A stretch of DNA of 64,000 nucleotides from Streptomyces sp. S4.7 (GCF_010384365.1 NZ_CP048397.1:3596001-3660000), one strand, 5' to 3'. Shown: positions 49,477 to 60,507, counted from the first letter of the stretch. A program made the numbers and translations. Notes: a model not told the origin generated them from the letters alone.

Positions 49477-50590
49477 ACAGCTCTCACCGCGCGAACGGGG
49501 TCGGCGCCTGTACGCCCTCCTGACGGAACGGCCGCTCTCGCTCTACGCCACGGCAGCGCTGCGCATCGGCTACGGCCTGCTCTATCTGGGCTTCCTGCTC
49601 CGGGAGTTCCCGCATCGCGACGAGATCTGGGGCCCCGGTTCGCCCTGGACCCCGGAGCTGGCGGCACAGCTCTACGACCAGACCGGCTGGGCCAGCATTC
49701 TCGCCCTGTCCGACAGCCGCACCTACTTCGAACTCTGCTACGCGCTGGCTGTCGTCACCTCCGCGCTGTTCGCGCTCGGCTGGCGCACCCGCGCCGTGTC
49801 CGTCCTCTTCGCCCTGGTCGTGGCCTCGTTCCACTCCCGGTCGATCTTCATGACGGACGGCGGCGACAACCTCATCCTGCTGATGGCCTTCTACCTCGTA
49901 CTCACCGCCTGCGGCCGGCGCTGGTCCCTGGACGCGCGCAGAGCGGCCCGGGACGGCGCGAAGGGCGACGGGCGTACGACGACGCCGACAGGTCAACTCC
50001 GCTACGCCCGCATCATGTTGGTCACGGTGCTGCACAACTGCGGACTGATCGTCATCGCCGTGCAGGTCTGCTTCCTCTACGGATCGGCGGGGCTTTACAA
50101 GGTGCAGGGTGGTACGTGGGGCAGTGGCACCGCCATGCACTACGTACTGAATCTCGACCTCTTCCGGCCCTGGCCCGGACTCTCGCAGATCGCGGACGAG
50201 CAGACCGTACTGCTCGCGATCACCGGATACGCGACGGTGCTCCTCCAGGTCGCGTTCCCGTTCGTCCTGTTCGGCAGGCTCAAGTACCCCGTCCTGACCG
50301 CGTTGTTGGGCATGCACATCGGGATCGCGGTACTCATGGGACTGCCGCTCTTCTCCGGCGCGATGATCGTCGCGGACCTGGTCTTCCTCCCCGATCGCTT
50401 CTACCTCGCGCTGCGGCGCCTGTGCGGGCGCGCGGTCCGGCGCGCCGGGCTCGGGAAGACCACGAGACCGGCGGACAAGGCACTGCCGACCAGCCCCCTG
50501 CTGCCGCAACAGGGCGGAGCTGACGGGCCGGCTGATTCACGGCACACGGCCGGACCCCGCGTCCCACCCACCCGGCGCGTTCGGCGATGA
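49466..50590 (+). CDS. HTTM-domain membrane protein (vitamin-K carboxylase-like)
   Basis: A 374-residue polytopic protein. The HTTM domain, related to vitamin-K-dependent gamma-carboxylase, is shown by ATAALRIGYGLLYLGFLL, SFHSRSIFMTDGGDNLI (with the conserved polar loop) and CFLYGSAGLYKVQGGTWGSGTAMHYVL. There are about seven spans. Bacterial HTTM proteins lack demonstrated carboxylation in most cases. A basic/proline tail follows residue 315. Start overlaps DUF5819 with GGAAGG upstream. Confidence 0.88.
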   Translation: MATEQLSPRERGRRLYALLTERPLSLYATAALRIGYGLLYLGFLLREFPHRDEIWGPGSPWTPELAAQLYDQTGWASILALSDSRTYFELCYALAVVTSALFALGWRTRAVSVLFALVVASFHSRSIFMTDGGDNLILLMAFYLVLTACGRRWSLDARRAARDGAKGDGRTTTPTGQLRYARIMLVTVLHNCGLIVIAVQVCFLYGSAGLYKVQGGTWGSGTAMHYVLNLDLFRPWPGLSQIADEQTVLLAITGYATVLLQVAFPFVLFGRLKYPVLTALLGMHIGIAVLMGLPLFSGAMIVADLVFLPDRFYLALRRLCGRAVRRAGLGKTTRPADKALPTSPLLPQQGGADGPADSRHTAGPRVPPTRRVRR

Positions 50591-50737
50591 CGTCGGCCTC
50601 AACGTCATGGGCCTGCGGTAAAGAGAACTGAAGTCGGGTGTGCCGCCGTCACGTGGTGACAATCTGCTCATGAAGGGCACCGCGGCCCCTGACTGCCTCT
50701 GGGCACCCGGCCCGGGCTCACCTCGGCAGTACCCGTT

Positions 50738-50784
50738 GCTGTACGTCGCCGCTGTACGTCGCCGCTGTACGTCGCCGCTGTACG
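50738..50784. repeat. 13-bp tandem repeat, 3.6 copies
   Basis: GCTGTACGTCGCC at 50738, 50751 and 50764 with a partial copy at 50777. It is non-coding, between the HTTM gene and tRNA-Arg. It probably arose by replication slippage. Confidence 0.85.
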
Positions 50785-50834
50785 GCTCAACGCGAGAGGC
50801 CCCGGACTCGTCGTCCAGGGCCTCTGGCCTGCTG

Positions 50835-50907
50835 TGCACTCGGCAGGATTCGAACCTGCAACCTTCTGATCCGTAGTCAGATGCTCTATCCGTTAAGCTA
50901 CGAGTGC
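50835..50907 (-). tRNA. tRNA-Arg (anticodon ACG)
   Basis: 73 nt. Acceptor GCACTCG/CGAGTGC, discriminator A, anticodon loop CTACGGA, T loop GTTCGAATC. A34 of this tRNA is the substrate of TadA encoded at 3845-4366. Confidence 0.95.
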
Positions 50908-51059
50908 TTGGTGTGCTGGGCTTTTGTGGCCCGGCTGCGTTGCGAGAACAACATTACATGACCTGCGGCGTCACGTGAAATCCATTAGCCGGACCAGGTC
51001 TGAGCTGCGGAAACACCTCGAAACGACCCTCACCGAGCGACCTGAACGGCCCGGAACGG

Positions 51060-51091
51060 CCGAAGCCCCGGCCAGGTGGCCGGGGCTTCGG
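51060..51091. terminator. Terminator of tRNA-Ser(GCT)
   Basis: A perfect 14-bp stem (51060-51073 with 51078-51091) with loop AGGT, 12 bases from the tRNA 3' end. Confidence 0.8.
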
Positions 51092-51102
51092 TGATTCGTG
51101 CG

Positions 51103-51193
51103 CGGAGGCGGAGGGATTTGAACCCTCGATGGGCTTTAAGACCCAAACCGCATTAGCAGTGCGGCGCCATAGACCGGACTAGGCGACGCCTCC
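51103..51193 (-). tRNA. tRNA-Ser (anticodon GCT)
   Basis: 91 nt, class II. Acceptor GGAGGCG/CGCCTCC, discriminator G, anticodon loop CTGCTAA, long variable arm, T loop GTTCAAAT. It is unoccupied by any element. Confidence 0.95.
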
Positions 51194-51409
51194 AGCACAC
51201 CCGCGCGGGCGCGGGTGGTGCGTGTCAGATGATGACACAGTCGAGCGCGGTGTCACCAATCGCCGCCCACGGTACTAGGCGGGAACCCCGCAAAGCAAAG
51301 CGCTTCTTCAGGCCCCGGGTCCGTGCGCAACGACTGGGGCTCACGCGCGTTAGTGATGGCGGGCGCGCACCGTCGGGCCCTTCGGAATCGTCTGCCGTCA
51401 GGAGCTCCC

Positions 51410-51895
51410 GTGTCGCGTCGTTCCTCCCTCACCCGCACCGCCGCCCGCACCGCCGCCTTCGCCGCCTCGATCGCCGCCGTGGCCGCCTTCGCGCCCACCG
51501 CCGCCGCCGGGACCCTCGATCTCGCGTGGACCGCGCTGCCGCCGCTGTTCCAGGAGCAGAAGGCGCAGGACCGGCTCACCGTGACCGTCGTCGACACCAA
51601 CATCACCCGCGCCGACGGTACGTACGAGCTGAAGTGCGGACCCAGCGGCGGTACGCACCCCGAGGCCGGGTCCGCGTGCGCGCGGCTCGACGAGCTCGCC
51701 GGGGAGGGAAGGGACCCGTTCGCCCCGGTGCCCGAGGGCCAGATGTGCACCATGCAGATGGGCGGGCCGGCCACCGCCCGGGTCACCGGGACGTGGCAGG
51801 GGCGGAGCGTCGACGCGACGTTCAGCCGCAAGAACGGCTGCGAGATCACCCGCTGGCAGAACCTCGTCCCCGTACTCCCCGCCGCCAGGGGCTGA
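51410..51895 (+). CDS. Secreted SSI-type subtilisin inhibitor
   Basis: A 161-residue precursor. The signal peptide (SLTRTAARTAAFAASIAAVA, residues about 5-24, cleavage after APTAAA) leads to an SSI domain: LTVTVVDT, KCGPSGGTHPEAGSACARLDEL (two parts), MCTMQMG at the reactive-site loop with the disulfide cysteine two residues before the presumed P1 methionine, and FSRKNGCEI. It inhibits extracellular serine proteases and limits the organism's own proteolysis. GTG at 51410 has CAGGAG upstream. Confidence 0.92.
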   Translation: MSRRSSLTRTAARTAAFAASIAAVAAFAPTAAAGTLDLAWTALPPLFQEQKAQDRLTVTVVDTNITRADGTYELKCGPSGGTHPEAGSACARLDELAGEGRDPFAPVPEGQMCTMQMGGPATARVTGTWQGRSVDATFSRKNGCEITRWQNLVPVLPAARG

Positions 51896-52063
51896 CGCGG
51901 TGGGTACGGGGTCCGCACACAACCTTGGTGAGAGCTCCCCCTCATCCGCCGTCCCGGCCCGCCCCCAGCGCTTAGACTCCCTCCAGTGACAGGCTGAGAC
52001 TCAGAGGGGCAAGATGGGACCGGCCGTCCGCAAGGTGCAGTGGTTCAGGGAGGAAGCGTCGTC

Positions 52064-55000
52064 GTGAGTGGCAGGCCATCCCGAGGCGCTGCTCGCCTCG
52101 CGGCGATACTTGACGCACTTCCCGACGGTCTGGTGCTGGTCAACGGCAACGGGACCGTCGTCAACGCCAACACCATCGCCCTCGAAACCTTCGAAACCCC
52201 CGGTACGGCCCTGGTCGGACGCGGTCTGCTCGATCTCCTGCCGGAGTTCGACCCGCGGCTGATCCCCGGTTCGATGCGCCGGCCGGAGGCCAGTGACGAG
52301 CGGGGCCGTACCAAGCCGACCCGGATGATCGCGCGGCGTACGGACGGCAACGAGTTCCCCGTCGAGGTCACCAGCGCCAATCTGGAGGACGGCCAGCAGG
52401 CGTACGACCTGCACAACTACACCGGCGACGAGCTTCTGATGCTCGTCGTCCGCGACCTGTCGGGGACCGTCGACACCGAGGCGGAGCTGGCGCGTTCGCA
52501 GCGGCAGACCGAGATGATCCTGCGGGCCGCCGCCGAGGGCGTGGTCGGTACGGACACGGACGGCCGCGTCGTACTCGTCAACCCCGCCGCCGCGCAGATC
52601 CTCGGCTTCCGGGCCAGCGATCTGGGCGGCCAGGAGCTGCACCCGCTCATCCTGCACTCGCGCGGGGACGGCGAGCCGTTCCCGTACGAGGAGTCGCCCC
52701 TCGCCGACACGCTCAAGTCGGGCCGCAAGCACCGGGTGCGCGGGCAGGTGCTGTGGGCGAAGAACGGCAAGCAGGTGCCCGTCGACCTGACCACCGCGCC
52801 CGTGCGGGACGGTGAGCAGCTCGTCGGCGCGGTGATGACGTTCACCGACCGGCGTCCGTACGAGGAACTGGTCGAGGCGCACACCACGGAGGCCACCGAG
52901 ACCGCCGAGCGGCACGCGGCGGAGCTGGCGGAGACGGTCGAGCGTCATACGGCGGAGCTGGCCGCCGCCGTCGAGCGGCACACCGCCGAACTGGCGGACC
53001 GCAGCGACCGGTACGCGGCCGAGATCGAGGAGTTGGCGGAGCGGTACGACAACACGGCCCGTCGGCACCACCAGCTGGCCGCCGTCCTGGGCGACGCGCT
53101 GCGCGGGCCGTTGGAGGAGCTGCGCGGTGAGCTGTCGACGCTCGCCGCCGACCCGGCGGGGCAGCTGTGGCCCGAGGCGAACCAGATGCTGCACCACCTG
53201 TCGGCCGGGTACGCCCGGATGACGACGCTGGTGGACAACGTCCTCGGCTACCAGCGGCTCGACGAGGGCCTGGACCAGCTGAACAAGGTGAACGTGCTGC
53301 TCGACGCGGTCGTGGCGGCCGGTGTCGAGGGCGCGATCGAGCTGATCGGCCCCGGCCGGGCGCAGTTCGCCGTGCACGCGCCGCCGATCGAGGCGGAGGT
53401 CGACCCGGTACGGCTGGCGACGGCGCTCGCGCATCTCACGGCGGACGTGGCGGGCGTCGACTCGACCGGCCGGACGCGGGCGGTGCCGGGCGGCGGTTAC
53501 GTCGACTCGACGATCGTGGTGGCGGCGGCGCAGCGCGGTGACGTCGTACGGATCGAGGTGCGCGGACCGTTCGCCGGGGGCGATCCGGTGCACGAGCCGA
53601 TCGTGCGCGGGATCGTGCGGGCGCACGGCGGCGTGTTGCAGACGCACGAGATGCCGGGCATGGGCGGCAGCGCGTACGTTCTGGAAGTGCCGTTGGGGGA
53701 GGGGTCGGGTACGTTCCAGCCGCCCGCGGCCGAGGAGAGCCAGAGCCCGGTTTCGGAGGGGTCGGGCCCGGAGGCCGGGTCGACGGGGGGATCCGGTCGG
53801 CCGGGCGGTGGGCGACGGCGGGCGCGGCGGGCGTCCACGGACGCGTTCCTCGGGGCGGCCGGCGAGGAGCCCGGCGAGCCCACGGGGCGGCGCAGGGCCC
53901 GTACGGATTCGGCTCCCGGGCCGGACTCCGGAGCGGTCCCGAAGTCGGCCTCGGGCCCGGCCTCGGGTTCGGCCTCCGGGGCGGATCCGCAGACGGCCGC
54001 GCGGCAGAATCCGCGGCAGGAACTCATCCCGGCCCAGGATTCGGGCGGAAGTACCGGTGGTACGGGCCGCAGGCGCGGCCGGCCGAGCCCGGCGGAGAAC
54101 GCGGCCGGTGCCGTACCGGGCGCCGAACTCGCGGTGTCTTCCCCTCCCGCTCCCCCCTCCGCCGCGTCCCCGGCGTCCGAGGGAGCGGTCGTGACGGCCG
54201 CCGAGGGATCTCACCCGACCGGACGCGCCGCCCTCGGGCAGGCGGTGCCGCCGCAGGGCGTACCGCAGGGGGCGCAGAACGGCGCACAGCAGGAGGCCGC
54301 GGCAGCGGGTACGGGGCGCAGGGCCCGGCGTGACGGCCAGAACGCCCTCCCGGCCCTGCCCTCCGGTCCCTCGCCCGTACCGCAACAGGGCCAGCAGCAC
54401 ACACAGCAGCCGGCCCAGCACTCGGCCCAGCCACAGGCAGCGCCTGCGGCCCCGGCGCAGTCGCCGGCCGTCCGTCGGCCCCGGCGCGCGCTGGCGCCCG
54501 CGCAGCAGCGCCCCGCGCCCGCTGCCGACGCGGCGCCGCCCCGCGCACAGTTCGCGCTTCCGCCCGCCGACGCCGACCGCGCCCCGGCGCCCGGTGCACA
54601 GGGCGCGCCCGACGCGTCGGCGCCGGGGAGGCACGACACCGCGCGGTCGGACCCCCGCGCGGACCACACGCCGCTGAAGCCGCACCCGGTCGCGTCCACT
54701 AACGACCCGCGTGAGGCACTCGCGGCGGCCGAGACCGATGCCCCGCCCATGGATCCCAACAGCTGGGCGCCCGCGATGCCCACGTCCTCGGGCGTCGGCG
54801 TGATGCCGGGGGCGCCCGGCCAGCAGCCGTCGTGGCCCGTCCCCGGAGCCGTACCGGCACCGACCCCGGCCCCGGCCGCCGAGCACGCCCACACGGACGA
54901 CGACACCGACGGCACAGGCTCAGGTACGGGTACGGGTACGGGTACGGGTACGGGCTCAGGCACAGCCAACGGCAGCGGCGCGGGCGCCGCCCCCGAAGAC

Positions 55001-56155
55001 CCCCGCGCGTCCCAGCCGTTGCCCCCCGCCCAGCCCCTGCCCGATGAGGAGCCGGTGTCGGCGGACTCCACACAGGGACGGGCGTTCAGCGTCCGTACGC
55101 TCGGCCAGGGGGTGCCCTTCGCCCAGCAGATCACCAAGCAGCAGAACCAGACCCTCGGCTCGGGCCGCCGCCGCAGGCTGTCCGCCCCGCAGGAACCCGA
55201 AGACCCCCGCAGCGGCACAGGGCCCGGCTCCGCGCCCCCGGCCCCGCACCCCTCCGGCCCCTCCCACGGCGGCCAGGGCGGTTCCCTCGGGCACGGCCCC
55301 CACTCCGAGGGCCGCGCCTACGCCATAGGAGCCCCCGACGAGGGCGCCGAAGGCCCCCAGCCGCTGGACGGCCCCGGCGGCGCGGTCGAGGTCGCGAACC
55401 GCCCCCAGCCCCGCCCCGTCGACGACGAGCTGCCCCCCGAGCCGCTGGACAACCCGCGTCGGCTGCTGGTCTGGCCCGCACCCGACGTCTCCACCCAGCA
55501 GGCCCTGAGCGACCGCGGCTACCGCCCGGTGATCGTGCACTCCCGCGAGGAGGTCGACGCGCAGATCGCCGCCTTCCCCGCGGCGCTCTTCGTCGACCCG
55601 CTGACCGGCCCGATCACCCGGACCGCGCTCCAGTCACTGCGCCAGGCCGCCGTCGCCGCCGAGGTCCCGGTGCTCGTGACGGCCGGGCTCGGGCAGGCGA
55701 CGCGCGAGGCGGCGTACGGCGCCGACCCCGCCGTCCTGCTCAAGGCCCTGGCGCCGCGCGACAGCGAACAGCACCCGTCGCGCGTGCTGTTGATCGAGGA
55801 GAGCGAGGAGATCGCGCTCGCGCTGACGGCGACGCTGGAACGCCGCGGCATGCAGGTGGCGCGCGCGGGAACGGACAGCGAAGCGGTCACGCTCGCGGGC
55901 CAGATGCGGCCGAACCTGGTGGTCATGGACCTGATGCAGGTACGGCGCCGGCGCGCGGGCATCATCGACTGGCTGCGCGCGAACGGCCAGTTGAACCGGA
56001 CACCGCTGGTCGTTTACACCTCCACCGGCATCGACCGCGCCGAACTGCCGCAGCTCTCCGCCGGGGAGACGGTGCTCTTCCTGGCCGAGCGGTCCACGAG
56101 TGAGGACGTGCAGTCGCGGATCGTGGAACTGCTCGCGAAGATCGGCACCAACTGA
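52064..56155 (+). CDS. Giant PAS-PAS protein with degenerate kinase core and two receiver-like domains
   Basis: A 1363-residue cytoplasmic protein. PAS 1 (about 8-135) and PAS 2 (about 145-270) are followed by five 11-residue coiled-coil repeats of AERHAAEL type (about 281-335). A HisKA-like helix follows in which the acceptor site reads GDALRGPL instead of SHELRTPL, so the histidine is replaced by Asp. The ATPase-like domain lacks N-box asparagine and DxGxG. About 580 disordered Pro/Gln/Gly residues lead to two C-terminal receiver-like domains (LFVDPLTG; VVMDLMQV with acceptor Asp). It is probably a signalling scaffold, not an active kinase. GTG at 52064 has AGGGAGG upstream. Confidence 0.87.
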   Translation: MSGRPSRGAARLAAILDALPDGLVLVNGNGTVVNANTIALETFETPGTALVGRGLLDLLPEFDPRLIPGSMRRPEASDERGRTKPTRMIARRTDGNEFPVEVTSANLEDGQQAYDLHNYTGDELLMLVVRDLSGTVDTEAELARSQRQTEMILRAAAEGVVGTDTDGRVVLVNPAAAQILGFRASDLGGQELHPLILHSRGDGEPFPYEESPLADTLKSGRKHRVRGQVLWAKNGKQVPVDLTTAPVRDGEQLVGAVMTFTDRRPYEELVEAHTTEATETAERHAAELAETVERHTAELAAAVERHTAELADRSDRYAAEIEELAERYDNTARRHHQLAAVLGDALRGPLEELRGELSTLAADPAGQLWPEANQMLHHLSAGYARMTTLVDNVLGYQRLDEGLDQLNKVNVLLDAVVAAGVEGAIELIGPGRAQFAVHAPPIEAEVDPVRLATALAHLTADVAGVDSTGRTRAVPGGGYVDSTIVVAAAQRGDVVRIEVRGPFAGGDPVHEPIVRGIVRAHGGVLQTHEMPGMGGSAYVLEVPLGEGSGTFQPPAAEESQSPVSEGSGPEAGSTGGSGRPGGGRRRARRASTDAFLGAAGEEPGEPTGRRRARTDSAPGPDSGAVPKSASGPASGSASGADPQTAARQNPRQELIPAQDSGGSTGGTGRRRGRPSPAENAAGAVPGAELAVSSPPAPPSAASPASEGAVVTAAEGSHPTGRAALGQAVPPQGVPQGAQNGAQQEAAAAGTGRRARRDGQNALPALPSGPSPVPQQGQQHTQQPAQHSAQPQAAPAAPAQSPAVRRPRRALAPAQQRPAPAADAAPPRAQFALPPADADRAPAPGAQGAPDASAPGRHDTARSDPRADHTPLKPHPVASTNDPREALAAAETDAPPMDPNSWAPAMPTSSGVGVMPGAPGQQPSWPVPGAVPAPTPAPAAEHAHTDDDTDGTGSGTGTGTGTGTGSGTANGSGAGAAPEDPRASQPLPPAQPLPDEEPVSADSTQGRAFSVRTLGQGVPFAQQITKQQNQTLGSGRRRRLSAPQEPEDPRSGTGPGSAPPAPHPSGPSHGGQGGSLGHGPHSEGRAYAIGAPDEGAEGPQPLDGPGGAVEVANRPQPRPVDDELPPEPLDNPRRLLVWPAPDVSTQQALSDRGYRPVIVHSREEVDAQIAAFPAALFVDPLTGPITRTALQSLRQAAVAAEVPVLVTAGLGQATREAAYGADPAVLLKALAPRDSEQHPSRVLLIEESEEIALALTATLERRGMQVARAGTDSEAVTLAGQMRPNLVVMDLMQVRRRRAGIIDWLRANGQLNRTPLVVYTSTGIDRAELPQLSAGETVLFLAERSTSEDVQSRIVELLAKIGTN

Positions 56156-56161
56156 CCCTCG

Positions 56162-56195
56162 ACCGACCCTCAAGAAGATTCGCCCGAGGGTCGGT
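56162..56195 (+). terminator. Terminator after the PAS protein gene
   Basis: A 10-bp stem ACCGACCCTC/GAGGGTCGGT with a 14-nt loop, 6 bases after the stop. Confidence 0.7.
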
Positions 56196-56225
56196 TGGTG
56201 CGGCGGCCTTGGACAAGGGCGCGCC

Positions 56226-57230
56226 CTAGATGTATGAGGGCTGGACGTTGGTGACGCCGCCCCGAAGTCGAGATGCTGGCGGCCGGCCACCAACTCCGCT
56301 GTGCGGGCGGTGGTAGTTGTAGTGGATGTTCCAGACGGCGATCGCGGAAGAGCGGGCGTCCTCGCTATTGAACTCGCGGGCATAGAGCAGTTCCTCGGCC
56401 AGGATTCGCTGGTAGCGCTCAACCTTGCCGTTGTGGCGCGGGGTGTACGGCTTGGTCTTCTGATGCCGCGTGCTTCTGCCGACGATCCGGGCGAAGTCAC
56501 CGGAGCGGTAGCAGGCCCCGTTGTCGGTGACGACCCGGTGGATGTGCGTGATGCCGTGCGCGGCGAACCAGACCTTGGCTCGTGCCAGGAACGCTGCAGC
56601 GGTGGCTCCCTTCTCGTCGGGCAGGGGCTCGGTGTAGGAGAGCCGGGAGAATCCGTCGACGGCAGAGTGCAAGTAGGTGTAGCCGCGCTTCGCACCAGCT
56701 GACTTCGCTCGATCGACGGTCTTGGCCTGGTCGCTGTCGCGGCCGTGAATGCGCCAACCGCCGCCATCGGGGATCCTGCCGACCTTCTTCACGTCAAGGT
56801 GCACCATGTGTCCGGGCCAGCGAGCGGTGATCTTCCCAGGCTTGCGGTTGTTTTCGCCGCCGGGGTCGATGAACTTTCGCCTGCCCAGTCCGAGCCTGGT
56901 CAGGTGCCGGGTGACGGTGCGGCGGTTGATCGTGAACCCGAGGTCGGCGAGCTCATCGGCGATGCGCTGAGCGGACCACTTGTGCTCGCGTCGCCAAGTC
57001 TCGATCTGCTCGATGGCCCAAGCTGGTGTGGCGTTCGGGCTCCGGTGGGGGCTCGATGAGCTGTCGAGAAGTCCGGCGTCGCCGTGACTCCGCCAACGGT
57101 TGACCCACTTCGATGCGCAGGCACGTGAGATCCCCATCTCGGCGGCCACGTGGGCGATGGGACGCGTCTTGCATCGCTCGACCAGCCGGCGGCGCCCCTC
57201 GAGACTGAGCGGGGCGTTGGCGTGGCTCAT
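56226..57230 (-). CDS. IS481-type transposase
   Basis: A 334-residue DDE transposase. HTH RPIAHVAAEMGISRACASKWVNRW, then D in HLDVKKVGRIPDGGG, D in VTDNGACYRSGD, E in KVERYQRILAEELL. The C-terminal signature HYNYHRPHSGVGGRPPASRL is typical. It is clearly related to, but different from, the copy at 44425-45417. The ATG (MSHANAPLS) overlaps the MarR stop as ATGA. No terminal inverted repeats were found outside the gene. Confidence 0.92.
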   Translation of the reverse strand: MSHANAPLSLEGRRRLVERCKTRPIAHVAAEMGISRACASKWVNRWRSHGDAGLLDSSSSPHRSPNATPAWAIEQIETWRREHKWSAQRIADELADLGFTINRRTVTRHLTRLGLGRRKFIDPGGENNRKPGKITARWPGHMVHLDVKKVGRIPDGGGWRIHGRDSDQAKTVDRAKSAGAKRGYTYLHSAVDGFSRLSYTEPLPDEKGATAAAFLARAKVWFAAHGITHIHRVVTDNGACYRSGDFARIVGRSTRHQKTKPYTPRHNGKVERYQRILAEELLYAREFNSEDARSSAIAVWNIHYNYHRPHSGVGGRPPASRLRGGVTNVQPSYI

Positions 57231-57664
57231 GCGTCCATCGCGTAGGAGCGCTCGATCAGGTCGGTCATCGCCTGTTGGAAGTCGCGGCGCTTCTGGTCGC
57301 TCCAGTTCTCGGTCAGCTCCGCGAACACGTCCTCCTGCCAACGATGCGCCTGGTCCAGCATCATCTGACCCGCAGAGGTGAGTGATGCTTCGCGTCGTCG
57401 GCCGTCGGTCGCGGACGCTGCCATGACGAGATACCCGGCTGCGGTGGCGCTCTTGATCAACCGTGACGCGCCGCTCTGGTCGATCCCGACCTCTTGCGCG
57501 ATTGCGTTCACCGTTGCCGGGGTCGCGCGGAGATTGAGCGCATGGACAGCTTCGCAGACGAGCACGAGTCGCCCCTGCTCACCGCCTGTGTCTGCTGCGA
57601 CAGACCGTCGTGACCAGTGCCTGACGAAATGGAACAGGACCTGTCCCGGGCCGAGGTCTGTCAC
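57227..57664 (-). CDS. MarR-family regulator
   Basis: A 145-residue winged-helix regulator. LRATPATVNAIAQEVGIDQSGASRLIKSATAAGYLVMA (two parts) and a wing TDGRRREASLTSAGQMML. The stop is within ATGA shared with the transposase start, so the original C-terminus may have been changed by insertion. GTG overlaps the upstream stop (GTGA). Confidence 0.87.
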   Translation of the reverse strand: MTDLGPGQVLFHFVRHWSRRSVAADTGGEQGRLVLVCEAVHALNLRATPATVNAIAQEVGIDQSGASRLIKSATAAGYLVMAASATDGRRREASLTSAGQMMLDQAHRWQEDVFAELTENWSDQKRRDFQQAMTDLIERSYAMDA

Positions 57665-58041
57665 TCGGTTGCCGCCATCTCGCGGCAGATGTAGGCCAGC
57701 TCGAGAGCGGCCTTGAGGTCCGGCAGCCTGAGAGCAGCCGTGACCTTCCCGCCGGTAGCGCGGAAGACCGTCGCTACTCGCGTGGATTCCGTGCTCTCGG
57801 GCCAGGTCGCGTCCTCCTCGACCACCATCAGTCGCTCGCTGACTGGGTGCCAGGACCGCGGGATCAACTTGATGCCCGAGCGCTCCACCCACTCGGCGAA
57901 CTGCGCAGGCGTGATCGGACCCGCGCCCTTCGGGCCGAGCACGACGACCGGATCGCCGACCGCCCGCGCAGATCGCTGCAGGTCGCCGGCATTGACGCTT
58001 GCGTGCCACTCATTGATCGCTTCTTCAAGGTTGGGTTCCAT
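57661..58041 (-). CDS. SnoaL/NTF2-like small protein
   Basis: A 126-residue cone-shaped alpha+beta barrel pattern: EEAINEWHASVNAGDLQRSARAVGDPVVVLGPKG, split after about residue 25, with RVATVFRATGGKVTAALRLPDLKAALELA. A ligand-binding or isomerase-type function is possible. It forms an operon with the MarR gene, which may control it. Confidence 0.8.
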   Translation of the reverse strand: MEPNLEEAINEWHASVNAGDLQRSARAVGDPVVVLGPKGAGPITPAQFAEWVERSGIKLIPRSWHPVSERLMVVEEDATWPESTESTRVATVFRATGGKVTAALRLPDLKAALELAYICREMAATE

Positions 58042-58114
58042 GACCAGAAGTGTATGTGATTCGCATACATCGCGCTCCGCGTAGCCACGGCATCAACCTC
58101 CTGCCCCGCAACAC

Positions 58115-59779
<1,665 letters not shown>

Positions 59780-59904
59780 GGCGTCCTCCCGGTGGGCGCT
59801 GGCGCTACGCGACAGAAGCGCGGCGTGTCGACAAGCTGTGCGGCGATTCTGCGCACATACCACGCGGCATGTCACTACCCGGGGGTAGAAAACACGGCTG
59901 TGAC

Positions 59905-60507
59905 TCAGCGGACGGGCACCAGCTCCGGGTCCTCGCGGAGCTTCCCGAGCGCCCGCGACACCGCGCTCTTCACCGTGCCGACGGAGACCCCCAGCACCTC
60001 GGCGGTCTGCACCTCGCTGAGGTCCTCGTAGTAACGGAGCACCACCATCGCGCGCTGGCGGTCCGGCAGCTTCATCACCGCGCGCCACATCGCGTCGTGG
60101 AGCACCTGCTCCTCGGCGGGATCGGGCGCCGGGAGCCCGGCCGGCTCGGGCAGTTCCTCGCAGGCGAACTCGTCGACCTTGCGCTTGCGCCACTGCGAGG
60201 TACGGGTGTTGACGAGGGCGCGGCGGACGTATCCGTCGAGGGCACGGTGGTCCTGGATCCGGTCCCAGGCGACGTACGTCTTGGTGAGAGCGGTCTGGAG
60301 AAGGTCCTCGGCGTCGCTCGGATTCGCGGTGAGCGAGCGCGCGGTACGCAGCAGCACGGGCCCCCGCGCCCGTACGTACGACGAGAAGGACTTGTAGGGC
60401 GTGTGCGGGTGCGACTGGTGCGCGGAGTGCGCGGGTGGATGCGAGTTCGGGTGATACGGCGAATACGAGGCGGCCTTGGAGGCGCTCGCGCAGACAGGCG
60501 TGGTCAT
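59905..60507 (-). CDS. SigE-family (ECF-like) RNA polymerase sigma factor
   Basis: A 200-residue sigma factor of the Streptomyces SigE-family group. Region 2: FSSYVRARGPVLLRTARSLT with ANPSDAEDLLQTALTKTY; region 4: LPDRQRAMVVLRYYEDLSEVQTAEVLGVSVGTVKSAVSRAL, in two parts. A His/Pro/Ser-rich 40-residue N-terminus precedes it. GGGAG lies before the ATG. No anti-sigma gene is adjacent. Confidence 0.92.
   Translation of the reverse strand: MTTPVCASASKAASYSPYHPNSHPPAHSAHQSHPHTPYKSFSSYVRARGPVLLRTARSLTANPSDAEDLLQTALTKTYVAWDRIQDHRALDGYVRRALVNTRTSQWRKRKVDEFACEELPEPAGLPAPDPAEEQVLHDAMWRAVMKLPDRQRAMVVLRYYEDLSEVQTAEVLGVSVGTVKSAVSRALGKLREDPELVPVR

Noticed and set aside
52001..54892. A 963-codon open frame antisense to the PAS protein gene
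   Set aside because: Arg/Gly/Pro-rich translation with no domain, no ribosome site; a product of GC-biased codon positions on the coding strand.
54920..54962. GGGTAC hexamer repeats
   Set aside because: In-frame GT repeats within the disordered linker of the PAS protein.
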